Shown: one piece after another, positions 25,855 to 34,616 of the stretch
How the letters are laid out: every line of letters begins with the position of its first letter
Numbering within the stretch: position 1 is the first letter of the stretch
DNA from: Rhabdothermincola sediminis
GTDB taxonomy: Bacteria > Actinomycetota > Acidimicrobiia > Acidimicrobiales > Acidimicrobilacustridaceae
DNA: 64,000 nucleotides
Direction: 5' to 3'
Assembly (NCBI RefSeq): GCF_014805525.1
Contig: NZ_JACFSZ010000018.1
Span: 1-64,000, forward strand
Notes under the pieces: model-generated
What the model was told of the DNA's origin: nothing
Seen by the model: only the letters and a program-made list of their open reading frames with translations
Databases searched by the model: none
Made by a program: the position numbers and the translations under genes

Positions 25855-26862
25855 GTGCCTGAGCGTCCCACCTCTGCGAGCCCGACCACCCTTCCGTTGC
25901 TGCCCGACGCCTGCGGCGAAGCGGTGCGCGACCTCCAGCAGCGGCTCACCGCGCTGGGCCAGGAGATCGATCCCGGCGAGCTGGGAACGTTCGGTCCGAG
26001 CACCGAACGGGCCGTGCGGCGATTCCAGGAGAGCCGGGGTCTCCTGGTCAACGGCTCGTGCGATGCGCCGACGTGGGCGGCGTTGGTGGAAGCGGGCTAC
26101 CGACTCGGTGATCGGCTGCTCTACCACCGCAACCCGATGCTCCGCGGCGATGACGTGGCCGCTCTCCAGTTGCGGCTCGGAGCGCTGGGATTCGACGCCG
26201 GCCGCGTGGACGGCATCTTCGGCCCCAACACCGAAGCCGCCTTGAAGGACTTCCAGCGAAACACCGGACTCACGACCGACGGGGTCTGCGGGCGCGACGT
26301 GCTCGCCACGCTCGATCGGCTCGGCGGCCGCGTCGACCACAACTCAAACGTTGCCGGGGTCCGCGAACGTGACCGTCTCCGGCACTCGCCGCGTGCGCTC
26401 CATGACCGCCGAGTCGCTATCGGCGACGGGGGTGGACTGGAGGTGGTGGTCAGCGCCATGGCCAGGGATCTGCAGGGCAAGGGCGCGGTGGTGGCCGTGC
26501 TCAACCATCCTGACCCGTCGATCCACGCCCGGGAAGCCAACGAGTTCGACGCTGACGTCTACCTCGGGCTCGGCTTCGGTGACCAGGATGTCTGCCGATG
26601 CACCTACTACGCCACGACGGGCTTCGAGAGCGCCGGTGGGCATCACCTAGCTGATGTCCTCACCACCACCCTCCACCGGCAAGCCGGACTCCCCGTCTCT
26701 GAGAGCCGGGCGATGCGATTGCCGATCCTCCGGGAGACCCGGATGCCCGCCGTGATGTGCTACCTGGGACCAGTGGATCAGGTGGTCGCCCGCACCGCCG
26801 CCGTCGCCGAAGCCCTGGTCACCGGGCTGATCCAGTGGGTGGAGGATCCGGTCGTCACGTGA
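25855..26862 (+). CDS. cwlM: CwlM-like peptidoglycan-binding / degenerate amidase protein
   Basis: The 335-residue protein has two peptidoglycan-binding domains (about 17-80 with TFGPSTERAVRRFQ; 95-155 with DGIFGPNTEAALKDFQ) and an Amidase_3-like domain (about 180-330). The zinc motif expected at the start of the last domain (DPGHGG) reads AIGDGGG, and the later His ligands are not recognisable. In mycobacteria CwlM is a cytoplasmic, non-enzymatic activator of MurA controlled by PknB phosphorylation; a similar regulatory role fits this degenerate domain. No signal peptide. It is convergent with parB. GTG start at 25855. Confidence 0.88.
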   Translation: MPERPTSASPTTLPLLPDACGEAVRDLQQRLTALGQEIDPGELGTFGPSTERAVRRFQESRGLLVNGSCDAPTWAALVEAGYRLGDRLLYHRNPMLRGDDVAALQLRLGALGFDAGRVDGIFGPNTEAALKDFQRNTGLTTDGVCGRDVLATLDRLGGRVDHNSNVAGVRERDRLRHSPRALHDRRVAIGDGGGLEVVVSAMARDLQGKGAVVAVLNHPDPSIHAREANEFDADVYLGLGFGDQDVCRCTYYATTGFESAGGHHLADVLTTTLHRQAGLPVSESRAMRLPILRETRMPAVMCYLGPVDQVVARTAAVAEALVTGLIQWVEDPVVT

Positions 26863-26883
26863 CACCGGCCTCTCACCCAGACT

Positions 26884-26953
26884 GCTTCATGTGACAGATG
26901 CCACTGAAGTCGAACGGTTGACCACAGGGTTTGTCACAGGTTGTGGATCAACC
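26884..26953. terminator. two hairpins between convergent cwlM and parB
   Basis: The first hairpin (about 26884-26909) pairs CTTCA-GTG with CACTGAAG around a short loop with one bulged base. The second (26916-26953) pairs GGTTGACCACA with TGTGGATCAACC, again with one bulge. They fill the gap between convergent genes, so each can end one transcript. Confidence 0.5.
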
Positions 26954-26985
26954 AGAGCCTCCCGCGGCCACGAGCGGACAGATGC

Positions 26986-27909
26986 TCAGGTCGTTCCCGA
27001 TCCTGCCGTGATCACCCCGTAGATCCGCTCGAGGTCGTCAAGAGAGGCGAACTCGATGATCACTCTCCCGCGATCGGCACCGAGCGTGACCTTCACCCTG
27101 GTATCGAGACGATCCGCGAGCAGGGCCTCGAGCTCCAGGATGGCTGCCGGCCTGGTCTCTCCCGGTTCGTGTCGGCTCGATGTCTCGACCGGCGACGGAG
27201 CGACAGGTGCTACCCCCTCGGTCGTCGGAGGCTCGTCACCTTGCACCTGCCGGCGCACCAGCTCCTCGACCTCCCGCACCGTCAACTCCTCAGCCACGGC
27301 CAACCGGGCCAGCTCTTCCTGAAAGGCCTGATCCGGCACCCCGAGGATGGCCCGAGCGTGGCCTGCGGAGAGTTGACCCTCCGCCACCATCTTCTGGACC
27401 CCTCCAGGCAACTGGAGCAATCGAATCGTGTTCGCTACCGCCGAGCGGCTCTTGCCCACTCGGGTCGCCACCTGATCCTGGGTCAACGAAAAGTCATCGA
27501 TGAGCTGCTGGTAGGCCGCCGCCTCCTCCAGCGGGTTCAGATCCTCTCGATGCAGGTTCTCGACCAGCGCTTGCTCCAGCGACTGTTCGCTCTGCACCGT
27601 CCGTACCAACGCGGGGATGGTCGCCAGGCCTGCCCTCTGCGCTGCTCGCCATCGCCGCTCACCGGCGATCAGCTCGTACAGGTCAGTGCCAGCCGGACGG
27701 ACCAGGATCGGCTGCAGGACGCCGACCTCCCGGATGGACGCGGTCAGCGAGGCCAGCGCCTCCTCATCGAAATGTGAGCGGGGTTGGTACCGGTTGGGTT
27801 CGATCTGGGTGATCGGGAGCTCCCGGAGCTGGGGACCTCCGTCACCCGACTCCTCTGAGGCGGGGATGAGTGCCCCGAGACCCTTACCCAACCCGCTGCG
27901 CCGCGCCAC
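26986..27909 (-). CDS. parB: chromosome-partitioning protein ParB
   Basis: The 307-residue CTP-dependent clamp binds parS and spreads. The N-terminal GLGKGLGALIP motif, the nuclease-like CTP domain with ELIAGERRWRAAQRAG, the helix-turn-helix LTQDQVATRVGKSRSAVANTIRLLQLP and a C-terminal dimerisation domain are present, with a Thr/Pro-rich linker. The GTG start at 27909 follows GGAGG. It overlaps the parA stop by 26 bases. A parS site lies upstream of parA. Confidence 0.96.
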   Translation of the reverse strand: MARRSGLGKGLGALIPASEESGDGGPQLRELPITQIEPNRYQPRSHFDEEALASLTASIREVGVLQPILVRPAGTDLYELIAGERRWRAAQRAGLATIPALVRTVQSEQSLEQALVENLHREDLNPLEEAAAYQQLIDDFSLTQDQVATRVGKSRSAVANTIRLLQLPGGVQKMVAEGQLSAGHARAILGVPDQAFQEELARLAVAEELTVREVEELVRRQVQGDEPPTTEGVAPVAPSPVETSSRHEPGETRPAAILELEALLADRLDTRVKVTLGADRGRVIIEFASLDDLERIYGVITAGSGTT

Positions 27910-28903
27910 CGCTGACCTCCTTCGCCAGCTCCCGGTAGGCGATCGCGCCTCGGGAACTCGGATCAAACGTGATGATCGGCTGACCGAACGACGGGGCCTC
28001 GGACAACCGCACGGTGCGCGGCACGACCTGCCGCAACACCTTGTCACCGAAATGGGCTCGTACCTCGCTGGCCACCTGATCCGCCAGCTTCGTGCGGGCA
28101 TCGAACATGACCAGCACGATGGCGCTGACCTCGAGGTCGGGATTCAGGTTCCGTTGCACCAAGTCGACGTTGCGGAGCAGCTGACCCAACCCCTCCAGCG
28201 CGTAGTACTCGCACTGGATCGGCACCAGCACCTCCGTCGCCGCCGCAAAGGCGTTCACAGTGAGCAGGCCGAGCGATGGTGGACAGTCGATCAGGATGTA
28301 GTCGTAGTCGTCACGGACTTCCCGCAACGCCTTGCGGAGCTTCAACTCCCGGCTGAACGCGGGAACGAGCTCGATCTCGGCCCCGGCGAGATCGAGGCTC
28401 GCAGGAGCCACGAACAGCCCTCGGACCGATGACCCCTCGATGCAGTCATCGAGGGGGACGTCGTTGATGATCACGTCGTACATGGAGGCGTCGAGGGCTC
28501 TGATGTTGATCCCGAGCCCGGTCGAGGCGTTCCCTTGCGGATCGAGATCGATGACGAGCGTGCGGTAGCCCAACTCCGCAAGGCACGCCCCCAGGTTCAC
28601 CGCAGTGGTCGTCTTCCCCACCCCTCCCTTCTGGTTGGCGATCGCGATCACCCGGGGTAATGGCCGCCGGACCGTGGCCGGTGCTCCTGCCTCGATGATT
28701 CGCTCGGCCAGATCGATGTCCTCCGGTAGGTCGATGGCGGCGTCCGGTGACGAGTCAACCTGGTCGACGTCGCGCTCCGACGGTTCGTCGGTCGACGGCG
28801 GCTGGGCCTCAGTTACCGCTGCCTGGGTCGGTTGCCCAGGCAGGAACCTGCTCAGGATGCCGAACGCGGGACGTCCACCGCTTCCGCTGGATTCGGGGGT
28901 CAC
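27884..28903 (-). CDS. parA: chromosome-partitioning ATPase ParA
   Basis: A Walker-type ATPase with the deviant KGGVGKTTTAVNLG motif, LVIDLDPQGNASTGLG and DYILIDCPPSLGLLT. It drives ParB-parS movement. The first 80 residues are an acidic, disordered N-terminal extension rich in Asp, Ser and Pro. The GTG at 28903 (339 residues) is chosen for its GGAAGGA site; an ATG at 28933 gives ten more residues but has no site. Between rsmG and parB as in other actinobacteria. Confidence 0.95.
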   Translation of the reverse strand: MTPESSGSGGRPAFGILSRFLPGQPTQAAVTEAQPPSTDEPSERDVDQVDSSPDAAIDLPEDIDLAERIIEAGAPATVRRPLPRVIAIANQKGGVGKTTTAVNLGACLAELGYRTLVIDLDPQGNASTGLGINIRALDASMYDVIINDVPLDDCIEGSSVRGLFVAPASLDLAGAEIELVPAFSRELKLRKALREVRDDYDYILIDCPPSLGLLTVNAFAAATEVLVPIQCEYYALEGLGQLLRNVDLVQRNLNPDLEVSAIVLVMFDARTKLADQVASEVRAHFGDKVLRQVVPRTVRLSEAPSFGQPIITFDPSSRGAIAYRELAKEVSGGAAQRVG

Positions 28904-28951
28904 TGACCCATCCTTCCTTTCGAACAGCGTCATGGTCAAGCACCGTGGCGG

Positions 28952-28967
28952 TGTTTCACGTGGAACA
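28952..28967. other. parS centromere site
   Basis: TGTTTCACGTGGAACA differs at one base from the consensus parS palindrome TGTTTCACGTGAAACA. It lies between parA and rsmG, the usual place near the origin. ParB would load here and slide outward. No second copy was found in the window. Confidence 0.9.
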
Positions 28968-28972
28968 CCCGG

Positions 28973-29611
28973 TCAGTGGAACAGCGGTCGCTTCGCCGGG
29001 ATCCCGACCCGGCGCGGGAAGCGCTCCGGACAGAGCCTCGCCTGCCTCAATGCTTGGATTCCGTGAGTGACGCCTTCTGGTTCGAACCCAAGCTCCGCCA
29101 GCTCCTCCGCCGGCCAGCGCTGTCGCGCCTGGGGGTATGGCGGCTCGCTCACCAGCAGGTAGCCGTCCTGCCGCAGGAAACCCGTTGCGCACTCAGCGGT
29201 GACCGCCGGTGGCCCGAAGCTCCGAACCACCACCAGGTCGATCTGGTGACGGAGCTGCGTATCCCGGGCCAGCAGCTCCGCACGACCCCACCGAACCGAG
29301 ACCCGGTCGGCCAGACCTAGGGTGCTGACGGCCTCTTGGAGGAACGCCGCACGACGCTCGCCAGCCTCGACCAGAACCCAGGTGAGTTCGGGGTGGTCAA
29401 CAGCGAGCGCCAGACCAGGCACCCCGCCGCCACTGCCCAGGTCAACAGCGCGGACGAAGAGCGCTCCCCGCACCAGGAGATCGTCGATCCGACACCTGAA
29501 ACGCTCGGCCTGCCGGACGTGCTCGTCCACGGGTCCCGGACCGAGAAACCCCCTGCGCCGTGCCTCTTCGAGCACCGCCAGCAGCGCTGCCCGTTCAGAG
29601 GACGCGCTCAC
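28973..29611 (-). CDS. rsmG: 16S rRNA (guanine-N7) methyltransferase RsmG
   Basis: The 212-residue methyltransferase (GidB) modifies G527 of 16S rRNA. The SAM-binding segment is AVDLGSGGGVPGLALA, followed by WVLVEAGERRAAFLQEA and VVVRSFGPPAVTAECA. GTG start at 29611. It lies between jag and parA as in the conserved origin block. Length slightly above the E. coli protein. Loss of this enzyme is known to give low-level streptomycin resistance in mycobacteria. Confidence 0.94.
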   Translation of the reverse strand: MSASSERAALLAVLEEARRRGFLGPGPVDEHVRQAERFRCRIDDLLVRGALFVRAVDLGSGGGVPGLALAVDHPELTWVLVEAGERRAAFLQEAVSTLGLADRVSVRWGRAELLARDTQLRHQIDLVVVRSFGPPAVTAECATGFLRQDGYLLVSEPPYPQARQRWPAEELAELGFEPEGVTHGIQALRQARLCPERFPRRVGIPAKRPLFH

Positions 29612-29660
29612 TCGCGGGCCTCGCCGGTCGCGGAGGCGGATCGCAGCGAGTAGTCCCGCT

Positions 29661-30662
29661 TCAGGGCTGCGGGACGATGATCACTCGGCGGCGAGGATCT
29701 TCGCCCTCAGAGAGCGTCGACACGCCGTCGATCGCATTCACCGTATCGTGGACGACTTTTCGATCGGCCGATCCCATCGGCTCGAGAGCCTTTTGCACCC
29801 CGGTCCGCTTGACCTCCTCGGCGACCGAGCGAGCGAACCGCTCCAGGGCCTGGCGGCGACGCTCACGGTATCCCGCCACATCCACGCGAAACCGTCCACG
29901 GTGAGCGCCTTGGGCCTGGCGCTGCACCACGGTCCGAGCGAGCTCCTGCAGGGCGACGAGCGTCTGCCCCTTGGGGCCGATCAACAGGCCGAGGTCGTCG
30001 CCTTCGATCCTCACTTCCAGGGTGTCGTCGTCGATGCGCACTTGCTGCACGTCGCCGTCGAGATCGAACGCGTCGAGCAAGCCTTCCAGGAAGGCCTCCA
30101 CGATGTCGCCCTGCTCCTCCAGAGAGACCTCCTCCACCGTCATGCCCGGCCCTCCTTCATCGGGGCTGCTCGACTTCGCCGCCTGTTCTGACGGTACCGC
30201 ACCAGCATCGGCTCCGCGCCCCGATGCACCTCGACCGCCGCCTCCCCGCCTGCGAGACCGTCGTGCACTCGTCGCCGCGGCTCGATTTCCAGCGGCTTCG
30301 GAGCTCTGGACGCTCGCAGCACCGCTGGCCTCAGTCGGACGCTCTTCCCCCGTCCGCGTCCCGGTCTGTCCCGCCTCCTGCCGCTTGACGGTCTTCGGCG
30401 ACCCCGCGCTCACCTCCTCGCGGCCCTTGTCGCCGGCTGACCGCCCCCGCCTCCGGCGCTCGCGACGGTCGGTCTTGGGTCGGGGCTGGGTCGGCTTGAC
30501 CCGGGCCCTCACCCGAGCCTCACGGCGAATCCGCCCGAAGAGCCCGGCCTTGGGCTCCTCGATCACCTCGAACTCCGCGTCACTCAGGTCGACGCCCAAC
30601 TGGTCGAGGGCTCGGTCCTTCGCTTCGTCCACCGTTCGCCCGGTGGTCTCCACCCACTCCAA
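29661..30662 (-). CDS. jag: Jag/KhpB RNA-binding protein
   Basis: The 333-residue protein has a Jag N-terminal domain (VETTGRTVDEAKDRALDQLGV), a long low-complexity linker of about 120 residues rich in Arg, Ala, Gly and Ser, a KH domain (VRIEGDDLGLLIGPKGQTLVALQ) and a C-terminal R3H domain. It binds RNA, and in Gram-positives works with KhpA in cell-division and elongation control. The TTG at 30662 gives the usual MEWVETTGRT start. It is six bases downstream of yidC. Confidence 0.92.
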   Translation of the reverse strand: MEWVETTGRTVDEAKDRALDQLGVDLSDAEFEVIEEPKAGLFGRIRREARVRARVKPTQPRPKTDRRERRRRGRSAGDKGREEVSAGSPKTVKRQEAGQTGTRTGEERPTEASGAASVQSSEAAGNRAAATSARRSRRRGGGGRGASGRGADAGAVPSEQAAKSSSPDEGGPGMTVEEVSLEEQGDIVEAFLEGLLDAFDLDGDVQQVRIDDDTLEVRIEGDDLGLLIGPKGQTLVALQELARTVVQRQAQGAHRGRFRVDVAGYRERRRQALERFARSVAEEVKRTGVQKALEPMGSADRKVVHDTVNAIDGVSTLSEGEDPRRRVIIVPQP

Positions 30663-30668
30663 CCTCGG

Positions 30669-31733
30669 CTACCTCTTCTTCTTGCGCGCCCGCGGCTGCA
30701 GAGCCCGCTGGCCTGTCCCGCCAGTCGCCTTGGGGGTGACCCGGCTCGCCCCAGCGTTGCGGCTCGCCGGCCGCTTGGCCGCCTTGGCCGTCTCCTGTTT
30801 CGCACTCTTGCCCGCCCCCCCGGTCTTGCCGGGCTCGTCCTTGCTGGGCGAGCTCTGCTTCTTGGCCGGCGCAGCAGCAGCCTTCTTGCCAGCCTCCCGG
30901 TTCGCCTTCAGTTCCGCCCGGGACATCCCGTAGATGCTGCGCGAGATGAACGCCTGCTGCCCGATGCGATAGAGGTTCGACACGGCGAAGTACAGGACCA
31001 GACCGACGGGGAGCCCGAACGAGATCACCGGCAGGAACACCGGCATGATGCGCATGATCATCTGTTGCTGTGGATTGATCTGCGCGTTGGGGTTGCGGCC
31101 CTGGATCTGTCGTTGCTGGACGAACCCGGTCACCCCGACGATGGCGATGAGAGCCAGATACGGCAACGCATGCACAATGCCGGTGCTCAACGCCTGGCTC
31201 GCCGACTCCGCCAGGTTCATCCCCAGCGGCCCACTCATCGTCGTCGAGCCATGCAGGGCCTGGTACATCTCCGTGTCAGGGCGGATGAAGGCTGGATCGA
31301 ACGGACGTTCGATCACCGGTGTTGTTCCCGGCGTCCTCCCCACCCCGAGCTGACCCGTCACCCAACCGGCATCGAACCCGAACGAGCTCTCCCGCCGGGT
31401 GAGGCCACGAAGCACCTGGTACAGCACCAGGAAAACCGGCATCTGCACGAGCAGGGGGAGGCAACCTCCCAACGGGTTGAGGTTGTTCTCCTTGTAGAAC
31501 TTGAGAAGCTCCTCGTTGAGCCGCTGGCGATCGTCCTTGTACTGCTGCTGGATCTTGCGGATCTCCGGCTGGAGCTGCTGCATGACCATCATGGACCGGG
31601 TGCCCTTCAGGGTCAGCGGCGTCACGATGATCATCACGAGCAGGGTCAGCATTGTGATGGCGAACGCGTAGCTGTGCACCAGCCCGTAGAAGAACGACAG
31701 GATCGAGGCGAAGAAGTCGAAGAACGCGTTCAT
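30669..31733 (-). CDS. yidC: membrane protein insertase YidC
   Basis: The 354-residue Oxa1-family insertase has an N-terminal helix, a cytoplasmic coiled-coil loop (MVMQQLQPEIRKIQQQYKDD), the NPLGGCLPLLVQMPVFLVLY helix, and further helices up to PVGLVLYFAVSNLYRIGQQAFI. The last 80 residues are a basic Lys/Ala-rich tail, typical of the ribosome-binding tails of insertases lacking the large periplasmic domain. It lacks a lipobox. The start overlaps the yidD stop by one base. Confidence 0.96.
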   Translation of the reverse strand: MNAFFDFFASILSFFYGLVHSYAFAITMLTLLVMIIVTPLTLKGTRSMMVMQQLQPEIRKIQQQYKDDRQRLNEELLKFYKENNLNPLGGCLPLLVQMPVFLVLYQVLRGLTRRESSFGFDAGWVTGQLGVGRTPGTTPVIERPFDPAFIRPDTEMYQALHGSTTMSGPLGMNLAESASQALSTGIVHALPYLALIAIVGVTGFVQQRQIQGRNPNAQINPQQQMIMRIMPVFLPVISFGLPVGLVLYFAVSNLYRIGQQAFISRSIYGMSRAELKANREAGKKAAAAPAKKQSSPSKDEPGKTGGAGKSAKQETAKAAKRPASRNAGASRVTPKATGGTGQRALQPRARKKKR

Positions 31734-32014
31734 CAAGCGGCCTTCCGTTGCGTGGTCGACGAGGAGGGTCGGGCCAGCGGCTCGGGCACGGGGTCCCAAC
31801 CGTGGCCGCCCCACGGGTGGCAGCGACCCAACCTGCGGGCGGCCAACCAACCACCGCGCACCGCACCATGGATCTGGATGGCCTCGAGCGCGTAGGTGGA
31901 GCACGTCGGCGTGTACCGGCACGGCGACGGGCGCCATGCGAAGACCCACTGGTAGGCCCGGATGGACGCCATCAACAGGCGAGCCGGGAGCCGGGCCGGG
32001 CGCGACTCGTTCAC
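31733..32014 (-). CDS. yidD: YidD membrane protein insertion efficiency factor
   Basis: The 93-residue protein has the YidD signature [37 protein letters not shown] with all three conserved Cys, followed by GGHGWDPVP. It is a membrane-associated helper of YidC. Start GTG at 32014 overlaps the rnpA end by four bases. The tail is Ser/Thr-rich. Confidence 0.95.
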   Translation of the reverse strand: MNESRPARLPARLLMASIRAYQWVFAWRPSPCRYTPTCSTYALEAIQIHGAVRGGWLAARRLGRCHPWGGHGWDPVPEPLARPSSSTTQRKAA

Positions 32015-32517
32015 CCGCGCCCCTTCCCCACACGCTCCAGCGCTGCTGTCACGTTGCTCCTCAACTCCTCATGAGACAGTGCCACGGCGTCCGGATCCAC
32101 GCCGATCAGGTACACCCCTGGCCCGAGTGGACTGTCCACATCCCGGGCCAGCTCCACCAGGACTCCTCGGAGGCGTCGCCGGATACGGTTGCGGACCACC
32201 GCTGAGCCCACCCGCCTGCTGACCGCGAACGCGACCCTCGGTGGCTGGTGCCGCTCGCCCGGGGTCTTCGCGGGCAGGTGGGTGACCCGAACCGGCCCAG
32301 AGCGGGATCGCCTTCCGTACCGCCGGAGCGCGTCGAAGGTCCGGCGGTCCCGGACTCGCCAGATCAGGCGGACAGTCGCTGCCGCCCCTTCAAGCGACGA
32401 GCCCTCAGGACTCGGCGTCCCGCTCGCGTCGACATGCGGTGCCGGAAGCCGTGCCGCTTGGCTCGGCGACGGTTGTTGGGCTGAAACGTTCGCTTCACCT
32501 CTTGCCTCCTCGACCAC
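32011..32517 (-). CDS. rnpA: ribonuclease P protein component (start unusual, overlaps rpmH)
   Basis: The RnpA core is clear: [42 protein letters not shown] (the RNR motif) and the C-terminal helix. It binds the RNase P RNA and processes tRNA 5' ends. No ATG, GTG or TTG occurs in frame between the core and GTG 32517. Two starts are possible. GTG 32517 with a GAGGGAGG site gives 168 residues and places rpmH fully inside rnpA in another frame, as known in Thermus. CTG 32367, overlapping the rpmH stop as CTGA, gives a normal 118 residues. I list the long form; the start is unresolved. Confidence 0.85.
   Translation of the reverse strand: MVEEARGEANVSAQQPSPSQAARLPAPHVDASGTPSPEGSSLEGAAATVRLIWRVRDRRTFDALRRYGRRSRSGPVRVTHLPAKTPGERHQPPRVAFAVSRRVGSAVVRNRIRRRLRGVLVELARDVDSPLGPGVYLIGVDPDAVALSHEELRSNVTAALERVGKGRG
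32364..32498 (-). CDS. rpmH: 50S ribosomal protein L34
   Basis: The 44-residue product, starting at GTG 32498, reads [22 protein letters not shown] at its start (motif positions 1-22) and has the Arg/Lys-rich L34 remainder. A perfect AGGAGG site precedes it. It is the first gene of the rpmH-rnpA-yidD-yidC-jag series. It lies within the open frame of rnpA. Confidence 0.96.
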   Translation of the reverse strand: MKRTFQPNNRRRAKRHGFRHRMSTRAGRRVLRARRLKGRQRLSA

Positions 32518-32935
32518 CGAGCCTCCCTCGGCTGGCGGCGTTGTGGAAATCCGAGTGGCGAGACCCTCCGGCACATGGGGCGCCACCCGGCCGCGCGTCC
32601 CGACGACCACTCGCGCGTGTCTCGGCGCGACTCGCCAATGCTGGCCCCGAGGGTAGAACCGTGGTCCTGAGACGGGCAACCCGGCTCGGGTCAACCCCCG
32701 GCTCACCCCTGAAAACCCCTCCTGACCAGCCCGTTCTCGGCCATCGCGGGTGCCCCGTGCGCGACCGTCCACAGGGTGCTACGGTCGCCCATCGCACCGA
32801 ATCGACTCGTTCGCCCCTCGACGAAGACGGTCGGTCGCAACCAGGCTGGCTACCCCCGAAAGGGCGCCAGCCACGTTTTCCACAGTTGTGGACTCCGTTG
32901 TGGACGTGATGGTACCCAAGGAGGCGTACGGGCTG
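32518..32935. other. rpmH-dnaA intergenic region with DnaA-box-like sites
   Basis: This divergent region holds the promoters for rpmH/rnpA and dnaA. I see DnaA-box-like nonamers at 32765-32773 (CCGTCCACA), 32876-32884 (TTTTCCACA), 32887-32895 (TGTGGACTC) and 32899-32907 (TGTGGACGT); one more (TGTGGACAG, 32955-32963) is inside dnaA. The cluster just before dnaA suits autoregulation and may be part of the origin. No gene is apparent. Confidence 0.6.
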
Positions 32936-34348
32936 GTGGAGCGAGCGGACGAGTTGTGGACAGCATGTGCGGAGATCCTTCGCGAGCAGGTCTCCGAAGC
33001 TGTCTGGCTCACCACCTTCAACGCCGCCGAGCCCTTGGAGCTGGCCGATGGGCAACTCCGCTTGGCCGTGCCGAGCAGCGTCGTGCGGGACCGTATTGAA
33101 GGCCGCTACCTGACGCTGGTGCGCAGTGCCCTCGCCGACGTCGGTGGCGGAGCCGTCGAGCTCCGGATCGAGGTGCACACGGAGGGTGACCAGGCAGCGA
33201 CTCGAGATGAGCTCCCATCGGGGACCCATCCCGACAGCCAGGACATCCACAGCCCTGTGGACAACGGTCATCAGCTGCTCGGCAGATCCGACGACATCGG
33301 TTCCCGCCGGGGGCGGGAGCCGGATTTCGTCAACCCTCGCTACACGTTCGAGGCCTTCGTCATCGGCACGTCGAACCGATTCGCTCACGCCGCCGCGCTC
33401 TCCGTGGCAGAGACCCCGGCTCGCTCCTACAACCCGCTGTTCATCTACGGCGACGCAGGCCTGGGCAAGACCCACCTCCTCCAGGCGATCGCGCACTACG
33501 TCAACGAGAACTACCCGACCTTCGTGGTGCGCTACGTAACCACCGAGACGTTCCTCAATCAGTTCGTCGACGCCATCCGCGCCGGCGCCATGGCCGACTT
33601 CAAGAAGCGCTACCGCGAGGTCGACGTCCTGCTGCTCGACGACATCCAGTTCATCGAGAAGAGCGAGCAGCTCCAGGACGAGTTCTTCCACACGTTCAAC
33701 GCCCTCTACCAGGCAAACCGCCAGATCGTCCTGTCCTCGGACCGCCCGCCAGATGCCATGGCCACGCTCGAGGAGCGGCTCCGCAGCCGGTTCAAGATGG
33801 GGCTCACCACCGAGATCAACCCACCCGAGCTCGAGACCCGGCTGGCGATCCTCCGGAAGAAAGCCGAGAACGAACCGGTGCCTCCACCACCGGAGGTCCT
33901 CGAGTTCATCGCCTCACACATCACCAACAACATCCGTGAGCTGGAGGGTGCACTCATCCGGGTCTGTGCCTACGCGAGCCTCACCGACGAGAAGCTCTCG
34001 GTCGATCTCGCCGAACGGGTGCTCTCGGATCTCATCACCGACAGCGGGCCCAAACCCATCACCCCCGAGCTCATCATGCGCAAGACCTGCGAGATGTTCG
34101 GCTACTCGGAAGAGGAGATCCGGGGCAAGAGCCGGCGGCGGCCCCTCGTCACCGCCCGCCAGATCGGCATGTACGTGTTCCGGGAGATGACCGATCTGAG
34201 CTACCCCGCCATCGCGCGCGAGTTCGGCGGCCGAGATCACACAACGGTCATCCACGCCGTCGAGAAGGTGGGCGCCCTCATGAAAGAACGCCGGCAGGTC
34301 TACGACCAGGTGACCGCACTCACCCAGGCCGTCCGGAGCGGATCCTGA
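32936..34348 (+). CDS. dnaA: chromosomal replication initiator DnaA
   Basis: The AAA+ initiator (470 residues from GTG 32936) has domain I with [14 protein letters not shown], a short domain II, Walker [12 protein letters not shown], Walker [11 protein letters not shown], and domain IV with the DnaA-box-recognising [16 protein letters not shown] prefer GTG 32936 for its AAGGAGG site, 11 bases upstream; an in-frame ATG at 32909 gives nine more residues but no site. Domain II is short compared with Streptomyces. A perfect box TGTGGACAA lies inside the gene at 33256-33264. Confidence 0.96.
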   Translation: MERADELWTACAEILREQVSEAVWLTTFNAAEPLELADGQLRLAVPSSVVRDRIEGRYLTLVRSALADVGGGAVELRIEVHTEGDQAATRDELPSGTHPDSQDIHSPVDNGHQLLGRSDDIGSRRGREPDFVNPRYTFEAFVIGTSNRFAHAAALSVAETPARSYNPLFIYGDAGLGKTHLLQAIAHYVNENYPTFVVRYVTTETFLNQFVDAIRAGAMADFKKRYREVDVLLLDDIQFIEKSEQLQDEFFHTFNALYQANRQIVLSSDRPPDAMATLEERLRSRFKMGLTTEINPPELETRLAILRKKAENEPVPPPPEVLEFIASHITNNIRELEGALIRVCAYASLTDEKLSVDLAERVLSDLITDSGPKPITPELIMRKTCEMFGYSEEEIRGKSRRRPLVTARQIGMYVFREMTDLSYPAIAREFGGRDHTTVIHAVEKVGALMKERRQVYDQVTALTQAVRSGS

Positions 34349-34616
34349 CCTGCTCGACCCCGCGGGGACGGCGTGTCGATGGGGAAGACACCGTGGAGAA
34401 GTCTGTGGATCGGACGCCCGCCAGCGTGGACATCTGCCCGGTGATCCCCCGACGTCCCCGACGACCATGCCAACCTGTGAAGGACTGGGGATGGCCCCAG
34501 GACAGCAAAACCATCCCTGACCTGGCTCAACGGGTAGATGTCCACAATCCCCAGCCCCTACTACGGCTACTACCAGCTATCAGTCAACTAGAAGAGATAG
34601 AGAAAGCGAGCCTGCG
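34349..34616. other. oriC: candidate oriC (dnaA-dnaN intergenic)
   Basis: The dnaA-dnaN gap is the usual actinobacterial origin. It contains DnaA-box-like nonamers TGTGGATCG (34404-34412) and ATGTCCACA (34538-34546, one mismatch to TTGTCCACA), and further partial TGGACA motifs. The last 60 bases before dnaN are the most AT-rich DNA in the neighbourhood, suitable as an unwinding element. Box density is lower than in Streptomyces, so the functional origin may include the boxes upstream of dnaA. Confidence 0.65.

Noticed and set aside
32011-32772. 253-residue RnpA starting at 32772
   Set aside because: No ribosome binding site is seen for this start, and the added N-terminal segment is Arg/Gly-rich shadow sequence through the dnaA promoter region.
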